Below the pieces are notes generated by a model, which was not told the origin of the DNA, did not search any database, and saw only the letters and a list, made by a program, of their open reading frames with translations. Shown here in pieces: positions 1-8,230 of a DNA stretch of 64,000 nt (position 1 is the first letter of the stretch; every line of letters begins with the position of its first letter). A program made the position numbers and the translations under genes. This DNA is from JAJPKK01 sp963781195 (lineage in GTDB: Bacteria > Pseudomonadota > Alphaproteobacteria > Rhizobiales > Xanthobacteraceae), in NCBI GenBank assembly GCA_963781195.1, contig CAWAEZ010000011.1, forward strand, positions 806,001-870,000, written 5' to 3'.

Positions 1-1
1 T

Positions 2-712
2 CCGCTGGTGGTCGGGATCGGGCGCGCGACCGCGGACATCTTCTTCGACTGGCGTCGCTACGCCGTCGCCGTCGGGCTTTTGGCAATGGCCCTGTCGGGA
101 CTTGTGCTCTACCTCATCGCGGAGATCAGGAAACGCGGCGCAGCCGAGATCAACCTCGCGGTGCTCGCCACCACCGACGATCTCACCGGCCTCGCCAACC
201 GCCGCAAGTTCAACGAGACGATCAGCCGCGAATGGCGCCGGGCGCTGCGCGAACGCCAGCCGCTCGCCGTGATGATGCTCGATACCGACCTGTTCAAGGA
301 GTACAACGACCGCCATGGTCATCAGGCCGGCGACAAGCTCCTGCAGACGATCGGCCGCGCGATGGCGGCGAGCGTGAAGCGCGCGACCGACGTCGCCGCG
401 CGTTATGGCGGCGACGAGTTCGCGATCCTGCTGCCGGGCACGCCCCTCGACGGTGCGGTCCGGGTGGCCGAACGGGTCCGGGAGTGCCTCGCCGAGTTGT
501 GCTTCGCCTACGGGATCGCCGACGCGAACTTGAGCGTCGGCGTCGCGGCCATGGTGCCGGAGACCGGGGAAACCTACGCGGCGCTGCTCGCCGCGGTCGA
601 TTCCGCGCTCTACCGAGCCAAGGAGAACGGCCGCAACCGCATCGAGACGGCCCCGGTGCGGCGGGACAAGCCCACGCTGGTCGCGACCGCGGTTCGCCGC
701 CCGGCGGCATAG
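2..712 (+). CDS. GGDEF diguanylate cyclase, C-terminal part
   Basis: This is the 3' part of a gene that runs off the window; the frame is open to the left edge, so no start can be given. The visible protein has one transmembrane segment (about residues 19-39 from the GTG at 8) followed by a GGDEF domain. The active-site motif GGDEF is intact (about 134-138) and is preceded at the standard five-residue distance by an RATD sequence that fits the RxxD inhibitory site. It should therefore make cyclic di-GMP from two GTP and be product-inhibited. The residues before the membrane segment look like the end of a periplasmic sensor (Cache-like) domain, which is an inference. It is probably a membrane-bound environmental sensor. 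Confidence 0.88.
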   Translation, partial: PLVVGIGRATADIFFDWRRYAVAVGLLAMALSGLVLYLIAEIRKRGAAEINLAVLATTDDLTGLANRRKFNETISREWRRALRERQPLAVMMLDTDLFKEYNDRHGHQAGDKLLQTIGRAMAASVKRATDVAARYGGDEFAILLPGTPLDGAVRVAERVRECLAELCFAYGIADANLSVGVAAMVPETGETYAALLAAVDSALYRAKENGRNRIETAPVRRDKPTLVATAVRRPAA

Positions 713-808
713 TTCTCGTCCAAGCTGTCCTGCCGTTTGACGGCCCGCCGGCCATCACCGATGGTCCGGCATGCGCCGATTTGGAGGCTGGCCTGGAGAG
801 CGGAGCCG

Positions 809-1000
809 ATGGGTCCTGAAGTCACGACAGTTCTGCTGGCATTCGGGATTGCGATCTGCGGAGCGATGATTCTCCTCGAGCGCCGCCCGCGCCGGGATTT
901 CAACGTGCCGCTCATTCCGACGACGCCGATCCTGCTGGTGGGCATTCTCATCGTCATCGCGGCGGGCATCCATCTGCTTGGCATGCTCGGAACCCATTGA
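809..1000 (+). CDS. Small two-helix membrane protein, unknown function
   Basis: A 63-residue protein with two hydrophobic stretches (about 6-22 and 38-58) separated by a short basic loop, so probably a small inner-membrane protein with both ends on the same side. I chose the ATG at 809 because a purine-rich GGAG-type site lies just upstream and the hydrophobic segment begins right after it; the frame is open further upstream but that part is Arg-rich and not membrane-like. I do not recognise a family. It lies between a cyclase gene and a dipeptidase gene on the same strand, with no evidence of a shared job. Confidence 0.5.
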   Translation: MGPEVTTVLLAFGIAICGAMILLERRPRRDFNVPLIPTTPILLVGILIVIAAGIHLLGMLGTH

Positions 1001-1128
1001 GCGCCGTTGCCCCGGCCCCAATGCCGCTGCTTTTGGGCACGGCCGTCCGGGATGCCTGCGCTTGCACGGTCTCGCCTGCCCCGGTATGCGTCGAGAGTGC
1101 CCTGCCGCCGCCAGATCCGAAGCCGCCC

Positions 1129-1938
1129 ATGAAATCTCGCGAAGCCGTTGTCCGCCGGATCGTCCGCACGACGCAGGGCGTCGCCTTTGCTTGCGCGGTG
1201 GCGGCCGCAGCGGTGGGGTCGAGCGCGGTCGACGCCGAGGGAACGCTGCCGGACGGCCTCGTCTATCTGCGCGACATCGACCCGAGCATCGCCCAGGACA
1301 TCCGTTACGCGAGCACGAACAATTTCGTCGGTCGCCCGCTCGACGGCTACGATGCGCCGGAATGCATTCTGCGCCGCGACGTCGCCACCGCCCTCGCACA
1401 GGTCCAACGCGACCTTGCCGCCTCAAACCTCGGCCTCAAGGTCTACGACTGCTACCGGCCGACCCGGGCGGTGCGGACCATGGCGCAATGGGCGAACGAC
1501 GGCCGGCCCGGCGGACGCACCAAGCGGTTCTACCCGCGGCTGCAGAAGGACACGCTGTTCGGCTCCGGTTACATCGCGTCGCGCTCGGCCCATTCGACCG
1601 GCACCGCCGTCGACCTGACGCTGGTCAATGCGCCGCCGGCGAAAGTGCCGCCGTTCGATCCGGCGGCGAGCTACGGCGCCTGCACCGCGCCGGTGGCCCA
1701 GCGCAGCCCCGACGACAGCCTCGACATGGGCACCGGCTACGACTGCTTCGACGTCACCAGCGCCACCGCGAGCTCCGGCATTACCGCGGAGCAGCACCGC
1801 CGCCGGATGCAATTCGTCCAGGTCATGCGGCGACGCGGCTTCTCCAACTATCACCGCGAATGGTGGCACTTCACCTATGGGGCGCCCTACGCCTACTTCG
1901 ACGCCACGATCCGGCCGCGGCCCAACCGGGCGCGGTAA
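1129..1938 (+). CDS. D-alanyl-D-alanine dipeptidase, VanX/DdpX family (M15D)
   Basis: A 269-residue exported zinc peptidase expected to cleave D-Ala-D-Ala dipeptide, used in peptidoglycan precursor control or recycling. From the ATG at 1129 there is a basic N-terminus and a hydrophobic stretch (about 16-33) that fits a signal peptide. The family's metal and catalytic motifs are present: SAHSTGTAVD (His and Asp ligands, about 155 and 162) and EWWHF (catalytic Glu and third ligand His, about 244 and 247). Upstream in-frame ATG codons exist near 997, but they would add a Pro/Cys-rich tail before the signal sequence. No vanA/vanH-like partners are nearby, so a housekeeping or recycling role is likelier than glycopeptide resistance. 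Confidence 0.85.
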   Translation: MKSREAVVRRIVRTTQGVAFACAVAAAAVGSSAVDAEGTLPDGLVYLRDIDPSIAQDIRYASTNNFVGRPLDGYDAPECILRRDVATALAQVQRDLAASNLGLKVYDCYRPTRAVRTMAQWANDGRPGGRTKRFYPRLQKDTLFGSGYIASRSAHSTGTAVDLTLVNAPPAKVPPFDPAASYGACTAPVAQRSPDDSLDMGTGYDCFDVTSATASSGITAEQHRRRMQFVQVMRRRGFSNYHREWWHFTYGAPYAYFDATIRPRPNRAR

Positions 1939-1942
1939 GGCC

Positions 1943-3598
1943 CTATTGCCCGATATTGGGCCGCGCCGCGCGCACCGCTTCCGCGGCGTTGACGAGGCCG
2001 GCGCCGAAGTCGCGCTCGCTCCCCTTGGGGCCGAGGCGGGTCGCCGTTTCCGTCAGGATCTTGCGAACGGCGGCGGGCGTGAGCGAAGGATTGCGCTCGA
2101 TGAGCAGGGCGACGACGCCGCTCACCTCGGCGGCGGCCACCGAGGTGCCGGTGGTCAACTGATAGGCGCCTGCCGGGGCCGGCGCGAACACATCGACCCC
2201 AGGCGCCGCCACGGCGATGTGACTGCCGCGATTGGCGCCGGAGAATATCGCGTCCCTGGTATCGGTGGCAGTCACCGCGATGACGCCGGGATCGGCCGCC
2301 GGATAGAGCGGCGGAGAGTTCGGACCGGCATTGCCCGCGGCCGCGACCAGCACCATGCCCCTGTTGTAGGCCTTTTGCAGCGCAAGCCGCAGGCCGGGAT
2401 CGGGCGGACCGGCAAAGCTCATATTGACGACGCGGGCACGCTGGTCGGCAGCCCAGTCGAGACCGCGGAGGATATTGAGGGTGGTGCCCTGCGCGCTGTT
2501 GGCGGTCGAACTGAACGCAAGCACGGTGAGCAGTCCGACCCGCGGCGCGCTGCCCAGCATGGTGCGGTGGGCAGCGATCGCTCCGGCCATGCCGGTGCCA
2601 TGGGGATGCGGCCGCTCGTCGGCCGCGGCTTCGAAGCTCTTGGTGATGGTGCCGGCGAGATCGGGATGGGAGGCATCGACCTCGGAATCGATCAGCGCGA
2701 CGAGCACCTTGTTGCCGCTCGCGAGCCGATGCGCATCGCGCAGCTTGAGCTTGTCCGGCGCGTACTGGGCAGCGTTGACCGGCTCCTGGGCCGGCAACGA
2801 CTGCGGCGATGGCTGGGCCTGCGCCGGTTGGGCCAGCGCATAGAGGTAGTTCGGCTGCGCTCCGGCCACGGCGCGATCGGCGGGGCTGGTGCAGACGTCC
2901 GTGATGACGTCGTTGACCGAGGCGCCGTTGTCGATGCGCCAGCGGTGCAGCGTTCGTCCCGTCAGGCGGATCGTGCTGGTTTCCACCTGGGTCATGGCGT
3001 GACGCATGGCAATTTCGTCGAGGACTTGCGCCGAGACGTTCGCCGGGATGTCGAAGATCACCTCGGTCGGCACGAACCGCGTCTCGCCGGCCGGTGCCGG
3101 GTTGCAGCCGTTGCGCAGAGCCTGCACGGTCGGCCGTCCCGCGTTGCCGCCTGGGCCGCCGCCCGTCGGCGCGGCCGCACCACCCCCGCCGCCTGCCCCG
3201 GCGCCGCCACCTCCTCCACCGCCACCGCCACCACCTCCTCCACCGCCACCAGGCGACAGATGCAACTGCTTCGGCATCACGCCGTCCGGCGGATAGGAAC
3301 CGGGCGGGGGCGGTGGGGGTGGCGGAGGGGAAGAGAACAGGGAGCTGATGATCGCCGCACCGAGGATGGCGCCGAGCGCCGCGCCGATTGCGATGACCGG
3401 TACGTTGTTCGAATGGTCGTTGGACGGCAGCACCGGGCCCGGCCGCACCGGCGGCGGGCAGTAGCCGTCGCAGGATGACTGCGCGTAAGCGGACGGTGCG
3501 CTGCCGCCAAGAGCGGCCGCCACCAGTAGGCGCATGAGCATCGGCCTGGTCACTGCGCAGAACCCCCCGGTCGCGATTTCCAAGCGCGTGAGTTGCAT
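1943..3598 (-). CDS. Secreted S8 (subtilisin-like) serine protease with glycine-rich linker
   Basis: An exported serine protease of about 551 residues. The catalytic triad is recognisable: Asp in LIDSEVDASHPDL (coding near 2695), His in HGTGMAG (near 2605) and Ser in GTSVAAAEVSG (near 2147), in subtilase order. The N-terminal third has a signal peptide ending at AYAQ, a Pro-rich stretch, one further hydrophobic segment and a very long Gly/Pro-rich linker (encoded about 3170-3330). The segment between linker and catalytic domain probably acts as a propeptide-like inhibitor, which is an inference. Start is uncertain: ATG 3598 has a G-rich site a few bases upstream; ATG 3541 lies closer to the hydrophobic core. 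It converges with the dipeptidase gene, with only four bases between them. Confidence 0.85.
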   Translation of the reverse strand: MQLTRLEIATGGFCAVTRPMLMRLLVAAALGGSAPSAYAQSSCDGYCPPPVRPGPVLPSNDHSNNVPVIAIGAALGAILGAAIISSLFSSPPPPPPPPPGSYPPDGVMPKQLHLSPGGGGGGGGGGGGGGGGAGAGGGGGAAAPTGGGPGGNAGRPTVQALRNGCNPAPAGETRFVPTEVIFDIPANVSAQVLDEIAMRHAMTQVETSTIRLTGRTLHRWRIDNGASVNDVITDVCTSPADRAVAGAQPNYLYALAQPAQAQPSPQSLPAQEPVNAAQYAPDKLKLRDAHRLASGNKVLVALIDSEVDASHPDLAGTITKSFEAAADERPHPHGTGMAGAIAAHRTMLGSAPRVGLLTVLAFSSTANSAQGTTLNILRGLDWAADQRARVVNMSFAGPPDPGLRLALQKAYNRGMVLVAAAGNAGPNSPPLYPAADPGVIAVTATDTRDAIFSGANRGSHIAVAAPGVDVFAPAPAGAYQLTTGTSVAAAEVSGVVALLIERNPSLTPAAVRKILTETATRLGPKGSERDFGAGLVNAAEAVRAARPNIGQ

Positions 3599-3720
3599 CC
3601 GCATCCCCCGCAGATGATGCACCTTACCACTGGAACACCGCTCGTGCGCGCCGCCACGAGCTTATTTCCCCAAGTGTGGCAAGAGGGTTACGTGGCGACC
3701 AGGGTTTCCTTCGCCCGGGA

Positions 3721-5139
3721 TCAGGGGTCGGCGAGAAACGACATCGCCTCGAGGCCCGCGATCCGCCCGAACACCAGCGCACGCAGCACGGAAACCGCGT
3801 TGGGTGCCGTTCCGAAGAAATGCCCGGTGATCTCGCCGGCGGCATAGAGGCCGGCGAGCGGGCCTTGCGTACCGAGGACACGGGCTCGCGCGTCGGTGGC
3901 GACGCCGCCGAAGGTGTAGGCGACCGCGCCGACGAGCGGAAAAGCGAGGAACGGCGGTTCGACGATCGCGCGCGCCCAGTTGGACTTCGGCGGATCGAGC
4001 GTGGCCGCCGCCGCGAGGCCGTCGCACCGCGCCGCATCGAATTGCTCCGGGTCGCCGGTCGCCGCCGCATTGTAGGCCGCGACGGTCCGCGCGAGGCCCC
4101 CGGGATCGATGCCGGCGAGCCCGGCGAGCGCATCCAGCGTCTCGGCCTGGTAGGGCGCGACCTCCGAACGAATGGCGCGTTGATATCCGGAAATTTGGAA
4201 CAGCCGGCTGTCGAGAATCGCATAGGCCATGCCGCCCGGCGTCTCGAAATGAATGCGGCGCGCAAATCGCTCCCATGTCTCGTGGACGAGCCCGCCGCCT
4301 TCGTCGAAGAAGCGCCGGCCGGTTCGGTCGACGACGATGCCATAGGGATAGACGAGCACGACCGGCGCCGAATTGCGGCTGCGCGGATCGATCGGCTCGG
4401 CATGCATCCCGTTCCAGTCGCCCGCCGTCAGCGCACCGTGGGCGGCAGCGATCCTGATGCCGTCGCCGGAATTGAAGTGCGTCCCCGGCGAGATCAGCCT
4501 GACGGTTTCGCCGCCGGGGCCGAAATGGGTGCGCATCATGGCGGCGTCGGCCTGAAAGCCCCCGGCGGCGAGAATGACGGCGTCGGCGGGGATCGTGCGC
4601 CTGCGATCCTGCTCCGCCACCACGATGTCGGCCACGCGAACGCCGGCGATGCGGCCGTCGGTGCGCACGATCTCGACGGCACGGGTGTCGTAGCGGCAGG
4701 TCACGCCGAGGCGCTTTGCCGCGAGCGCCAGGGTGCCGACCAGCGCGCGGCCGCCGCCGATCGGCTGGATCCGCAGCGGTCCGGCGGCGAGATAATAGGG
4801 CGGCACGCAAAAGCCGACGCCGTGGTGCTCCAGCCATGCCACCGTGGCCACCGCGTTCGCTGCAAGGGCGCGGAAGTAGTCGCGATCGCCGCGCTCCCCG
4901 GTCGCCTCCAGCATCGCCGCGACGAAATCCGGCGCGACCGGGTCGGTCGCGTCGAGCCGCATGTAGGACGGGCTCCACAGCGTGTTGCCGCCAGCGGCAT
5001 CCGCCGGGGCCTTGTCGACCAACGTGATCTCCACGGTGCGGCCGTCGCGACGGCCCGCTTCGGCCGCCGCGACGGCGGCGGCGAGGCCCGCGGCGCCGTG
5101 GCCTACGACGACCAGATGCGCGCTTTTCCCACTTTCCAT
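3721..5139 (-). CDS. FAD-dependent oxidoreductase, TcuA/fumarate-reductase flavoprotein family
   Basis: A 472-residue soluble flavoprotein. A dinucleotide-binding fold starts at residue 8 (VVVGHGAAGLAAAVAAAEAG-like GxGxxG), followed by the FAD-binding/capping arrangement of the FAD_binding_2 family, with GGFQ, a substrate-loop region rich in His/Arg, and the C-terminal TFGG...AAGE motifs typical of FAD contacts. The closest named relative I recognise is tricarballylate dehydrogenase TcuA; fumarate or 3-ketosteroid-type substrates cannot be excluded. ATG 5139 is chosen because the Rossmann motif follows at once. It is divergent from the gene for an ABC-type binding protein, with about 230 bp between them that must hold both promoters, and tct transporter genes lie just beyond, consistent with organic-acid catabolism. 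Confidence 0.8.
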   Translation of the reverse strand: MESGKSAHLVVVGHGAAGLAAAVAAAEAGRRDGRTVEITLVDKAPADAAGGNTLWSPSYMRLDATDPVAPDFVAAMLEATGERGDRDYFRALAANAVATVAWLEHHGVGFCVPPYYLAAGPLRIQPIGGGRALVGTLALAAKRLGVTCRYDTRAVEIVRTDGRIAGVRVADIVVAEQDRRRTIPADAVILAAGGFQADAAMMRTHFGPGGETVRLISPGTHFNSGDGIRIAAAHGALTAGDWNGMHAEPIDPRSRNSAPVVLVYPYGIVVDRTGRRFFDEGGGLVHETWERFARRIHFETPGGMAYAILDSRLFQISGYQRAIRSEVAPYQAETLDALAGLAGIDPGGLARTVAAYNAAATGDPEQFDAARCDGLAAAATLDPPKSNWARAIVEPPFLAFPLVGAVAYTFGGVATDARARVLGTQGPLAGLYAAGEITGHFFGTAPNAVSVLRALVFGRIAGLEAMSFLADP

Positions 5140-5372
5140 GCCATGCTCGTGACGACCCAAGCTCCGGAGTTGCGGCACCGGAGTCGCGGCATGTTGCCGC
5201 AAAAACCACCCTTTGCTAGCCTTCCCGGGACCGGACCGCCATCATGATCCGGTTCGCAGAAAAATGAAGAAAGCTCGTCGCGGGGTCTGCAGTCCAAACT
5301 CCACGGATCGGACGCCGACGCCCGCCGACGCGTTTTCCAACACATCAACGGACTATCAGGGAGCGGATCGCC

Positions 5373-6551
5373 ATGTTGCAAGCAAGGACATGCGCCGTCA
5401 TGGCGATGGCGGGCCTCGCCGGGCTCGCCGTATCATCGGGACCGACGGCGGCGCAGGAGGTGCTCAAGCTCGGGCTGATCCAGTCGCTGACCGGCGCCTT
5501 CAACACCACGGGCAAGGCGGCGGTCAACGGCGCCATGCTCTATCTCAAGGAGCACGGCGACACCGTCGCCGGACGCAAGATCCAGGTCATCCTCAAGGAC
5601 GATGCGACCGCGCCGGATGCGGCGAAGCGGCTCGCCCAGGAGCTGATCGTCAACGACCAAATCGCGATCATGGGCGTCGGCATCACCCCATCGGCGCTGA
5701 CCGTGGCGCCGCTCGCCACCGAGGGCAAGATTCCGACCGTGGTCATGGTGTCCGGCGCCTCCGTCACGGTGGAGCGCTCGCCCTACATGGTCCGTACCAG
5801 CTTCACGCTCGGGCAGTCATCCGCCACGATCGCCGACTGGGCGATCAAGAACGGCGCGAAGCGGATCGTCACCATCGTCAATGACTGGGCGCCCGGCGTC
5901 GAGGCCGAAGCGGCGTTCAAGGACCGCATCGCCAAGGGCGGCGCCGAGATCGTCGAGTCCATGCGGGTGCCGCTCGCCAATCCCGACTTCGCGCCGTTCC
6001 TGCAGCGCGCGCGGGACGACAAGCCGGATACTCTGTTCGTCTACTTTCCCGGCTTCCAGGCCGGGCTGTTCGCCAAGCAGTTCGTCGAGCGCGGCATGGA
6101 CAAGTCGGCCATCCGCATCATCGGTCCCGGCGACCTCACCGACGACGACGAGCTTCCCGGCATGACCGACGCGATGCTGGGCATCACCACGGCGCACCAC
6201 TATTCGGCCGTGCACAACTCCGCGCTCAACAAGACCTATGTCGCGGACTTCGAGAAAGCGTACGGCAAGCGGCCGAACTTCGTCTCGGTCGGCGGCTACG
6301 ACGCCATGCACCTCCTGTTCGAGGCGCTCAAGAAGACTGGTGGCAAGACCGACGGCGACGCCCTGGTCGGGGCCATGAAGGGGATGAAATGGGAGAGTCC
6401 GCGCGGCCCCATGGAGATCGACCCGCGCACCCGCGACGTCGTCCACAACGAGTACATCCGCCGCGTCGAACGGGTCGACGGCCAGCTGTCCAACGTCGAG
6501 TTCGAAACCTACCCGATGGTCAAGGACCCGGCGAAGGAAGCCAAGAAATAA
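5373..6551 (+). CDS. ABC transporter substrate-binding protein, branched-chain amino acid type
   Basis: A 392-residue periplasmic binding protein of the LivJ-like Peripla_BP_6 family. It has a signal peptide (cleavage near TAAQE, about residue 27), then the hallmark start LKLGLIQSLTG and a two-lobed receptor fold ending with the EGDALVGAMKG-type segment; family length is normal. A GGGAG-like site precedes ATG 5373. In related bacteria such proteins bind branched amino acids, amides, or aromatic acids; the ligand cannot be read from the sequence. No LivHMGF permease or ATPase genes lie next to it: the following genes are of the tripartite tricarboxylate type. It therefore either works with a distant permease or as a sensor. 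Confidence 0.85.
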   Translation: MLQARTCAVMAMAGLAGLAVSSGPTAAQEVLKLGLIQSLTGAFNTTGKAAVNGAMLYLKEHGDTVAGRKIQVILKDDATAPDAAKRLAQELIVNDQIAIMGVGITPSALTVAPLATEGKIPTVVMVSGASVTVERSPYMVRTSFTLGQSSATIADWAIKNGAKRIVTIVNDWAPGVEAEAAFKDRIAKGGAEIVESMRVPLANPDFAPFLQRARDDKPDTLFVYFPGFQAGLFAKQFVERGMDKSAIRIIGPGDLTDDDELPGMTDAMLGITTAHHYSAVHNSALNKTYVADFEKAYGKRPNFVSVGGYDAMHLLFEALKKTGGKTDGDALVGAMKGMKWESPRGPMEIDPRTRDVVHNEYIRRVERVDGQLSNVEFETYPMVKDPAKEAKK

Positions 6552-6684
6552 TGCCCGGGAATTCGCGCCGGCGCTGAAGCAGGCGCGCGCACCGCGCCGC
6601 GGCTGCCCGCGACGATCTATTCCCTGCCCCGGACCGCCCCGATAGGGTAGCGTCCGGCGAACGCGGCTTTCCGGGGAGGATTCG

Positions 6685-7680
6685 ATGAGGCGGTGGATCG
6701 GTGGAGGATGGAACGGTCTCGCCCGGCTCGGGCTGATCGCATGTGCCGGGCTCCTTTCCGTCCTTCCCACCGCGGCCCAGAATTATCCTACCAAGCCGAT
6801 CCGCTTCGTCATTCCCTTTGCGCCGGGGGGCGTCGCGGACATCGCCGCCCGCATCATCGGCCAGAAGCTCACCGAGGCCTGGGGCCAGCAGGTCATCGTC
6901 GAGAACCGCGCCGGCGGCAACGGCTTCATCGGGGTCTCGACGGTCGCCAAGGCGGCGCCGGACGGCTACACCTTCCTGGTATCGACACTCGGCGAGATCA
7001 CGATCAATCCCTCGCTGTTCAAGGACCTGCCCTACGACGTGGAGCGCGACCTCGCACCCGTCACCTCGCTCACCGACACGCCCTGCGTGTTCGCGGTCAA
7101 TGCCGCCGGCCCCTACAAGACGTTCGACGACCTCCTCGCCGACGCCAAGGCGCGGCCCGGCAAGATCGCGGTGGCGACGCCCGGCAACGGCAGCGTCAAC
7201 CAGATCATCATGGAGTGGACCGGCCTCGGCACCGGGACCAAGTTCCAGCACATTCCGTACAAGGGCGGCGCGCCGGCGGCAGCCTCGCTGGCCGGCGGCG
7301 ACCTGCCGGCCGGGGTGCTCGCGGTGTCCTCGGCGTCGCCCCATGTGCGCAGCGGGCGGATTCGGATGCTCGCCATCACCACGGCGAAGCGATCCACCCT
7401 CAATCCCGACCTGCCCACTTTGCAGGAGAGCGGCGTGCCGGAGGTGGACGGCACCAACTGGACCGCCCTCCTCGCCCCCAAGGCGACGCCGCAGCCGATC
7501 ATCGACAAGCTCAATGCCGAGGTGGTGAAGATCCTCGAGATGCCGGACGTGAAGGAGCGGCTCGCCGCCGGCGGCGCGACCACCATCCCGTCGACGCCCG
7601 CCGAGCTCGGCGCACGCATCCGGCGCGAGACCGCGATCTACAAGACCATCATCCAGAAAGCCAACATCCAGGCGGAGTGA
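6685..7680 (+). CDS. tctC: Tripartite tricarboxylate transporter binding protein (TctC/Bug)
   Basis: A 331-residue periplasmic solute-binding protein of the Bug family. It has a signal peptide ending near TAAQN and the standard family landmarks: YPTKPIRFVIPFAPGG at the mature N-terminus, VENRAGG, GYTFL and the PYKGGAP segment. Bug proteins bind small carboxylates through water bridges and feed TctAB. The ATG at 6685 has a strong GGGGAGG site eight bases upstream. It is followed after 59 bp by tctB and then tctA on the same strand, giving a complete tctCBA set in one probable operon. The cargo is unknown; citrate-like, aromatic or heterocyclic acids are all known in the family. A flavoprotein of the TcuA type sits upstream, divergently. 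Confidence 0.9.
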   Translation: MRRWIGGGWNGLARLGLIACAGLLSVLPTAAQNYPTKPIRFVIPFAPGGVADIAARIIGQKLTEAWGQQVIVENRAGGNGFIGVSTVAKAAPDGYTFLVSTLGEITINPSLFKDLPYDVERDLAPVTSLTDTPCVFAVNAAGPYKTFDDLLADAKARPGKIAVATPGNGSVNQIIMEWTGLGTGTKFQHIPYKGGAPAAASLAGGDLPAGVLAVSSASPHVRSGRIRMLAITTAKRSTLNPDLPTLQESGVPEVDGTNWTALLAPKATPQPIIDKLNAEVVKILEMPDVKERLAAGGATTIPSTPAELGARIRRETAIYKTIIQKANIQAE

Positions 7681-7739
7681 CGGACGTGACCTGTTTTCTG
7701 ACGTCTGCCGCCCGGCTCGCGCCGGCTGCCTGACCTGCG

Positions 7740-8186
7740 ATGCGCATCCGTTCGCCGCGGGATTTCTGGGCCGGCCTGTTGTTCGTCGGCATCGCCGCCC
7801 TGTTCGTCGCCCTCGCGTCCCAGTACCGGTTCGGCGAGGCCAACCGCATGGGCCCCGGCTATTTCCCGATCATGGTCGGCGCGCTGCTGGCGGTGCTCGG
7901 CACCATCGTCGCCGCACGCGCCCTGGCGTTCGACGGGCCGCCGCTCGCGGCGTTCCACCCCCGGCCGCTGCTGGTGACGCTGCTGGCGGTCGCGTTGTTC
8001 GGGCTGGCCCTCGACAAGCTCGGGCTCGTCGCCGCCATCGTCGTGCTGGTGATGGTGAGCGCCTACGCCGACCGCGAGGTGAACCTCGTCAGGAGCGCCG
8101 CGCTCGCGGTCCTGCTGACGGTGTTCTCGGTCGCCGCCTTCGTGTGGCTGCTCGGGCTGCCGCTCCAGGTGTGGCCGGAATGGTGA
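7740..8186 (+). CDS. tctB: Tripartite tricarboxylate transporter small membrane subunit (TctB)
   Basis: A 148-residue membrane protein with four predicted helices (about 8-25, 38-60, 78-105 and 118-140) and the family signature MGPGYFP near residue 37. TctB is the poorly conserved small subunit that accompanies TctA in secondary, cation-coupled uptake of carboxylates. It is placed between tctC and tctA, 44 bp before tctA, as in canonical operons. No strong Shine-Dalgarno site is visible before ATG 7740, so translation may depend on readthrough coupling from upstream. Confidence 0.88.
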   Translation: MRIRSPRDFWAGLLFVGIAALFVALASQYRFGEANRMGPGYFPIMVGALLAVLGTIVAARALAFDGPPLAAFHPRPLLVTLLAVALFGLALDKLGLVAAIVVLVMVSAYADREVNLVRSAALAVLLTVFSVAAFVWLLGLPLQVWPEW

Positions 8187-8230
8187 GGAACGCGAAAGTG
8201 ACGGGGCGCCAAGGGGGGCGGCGGGGATAG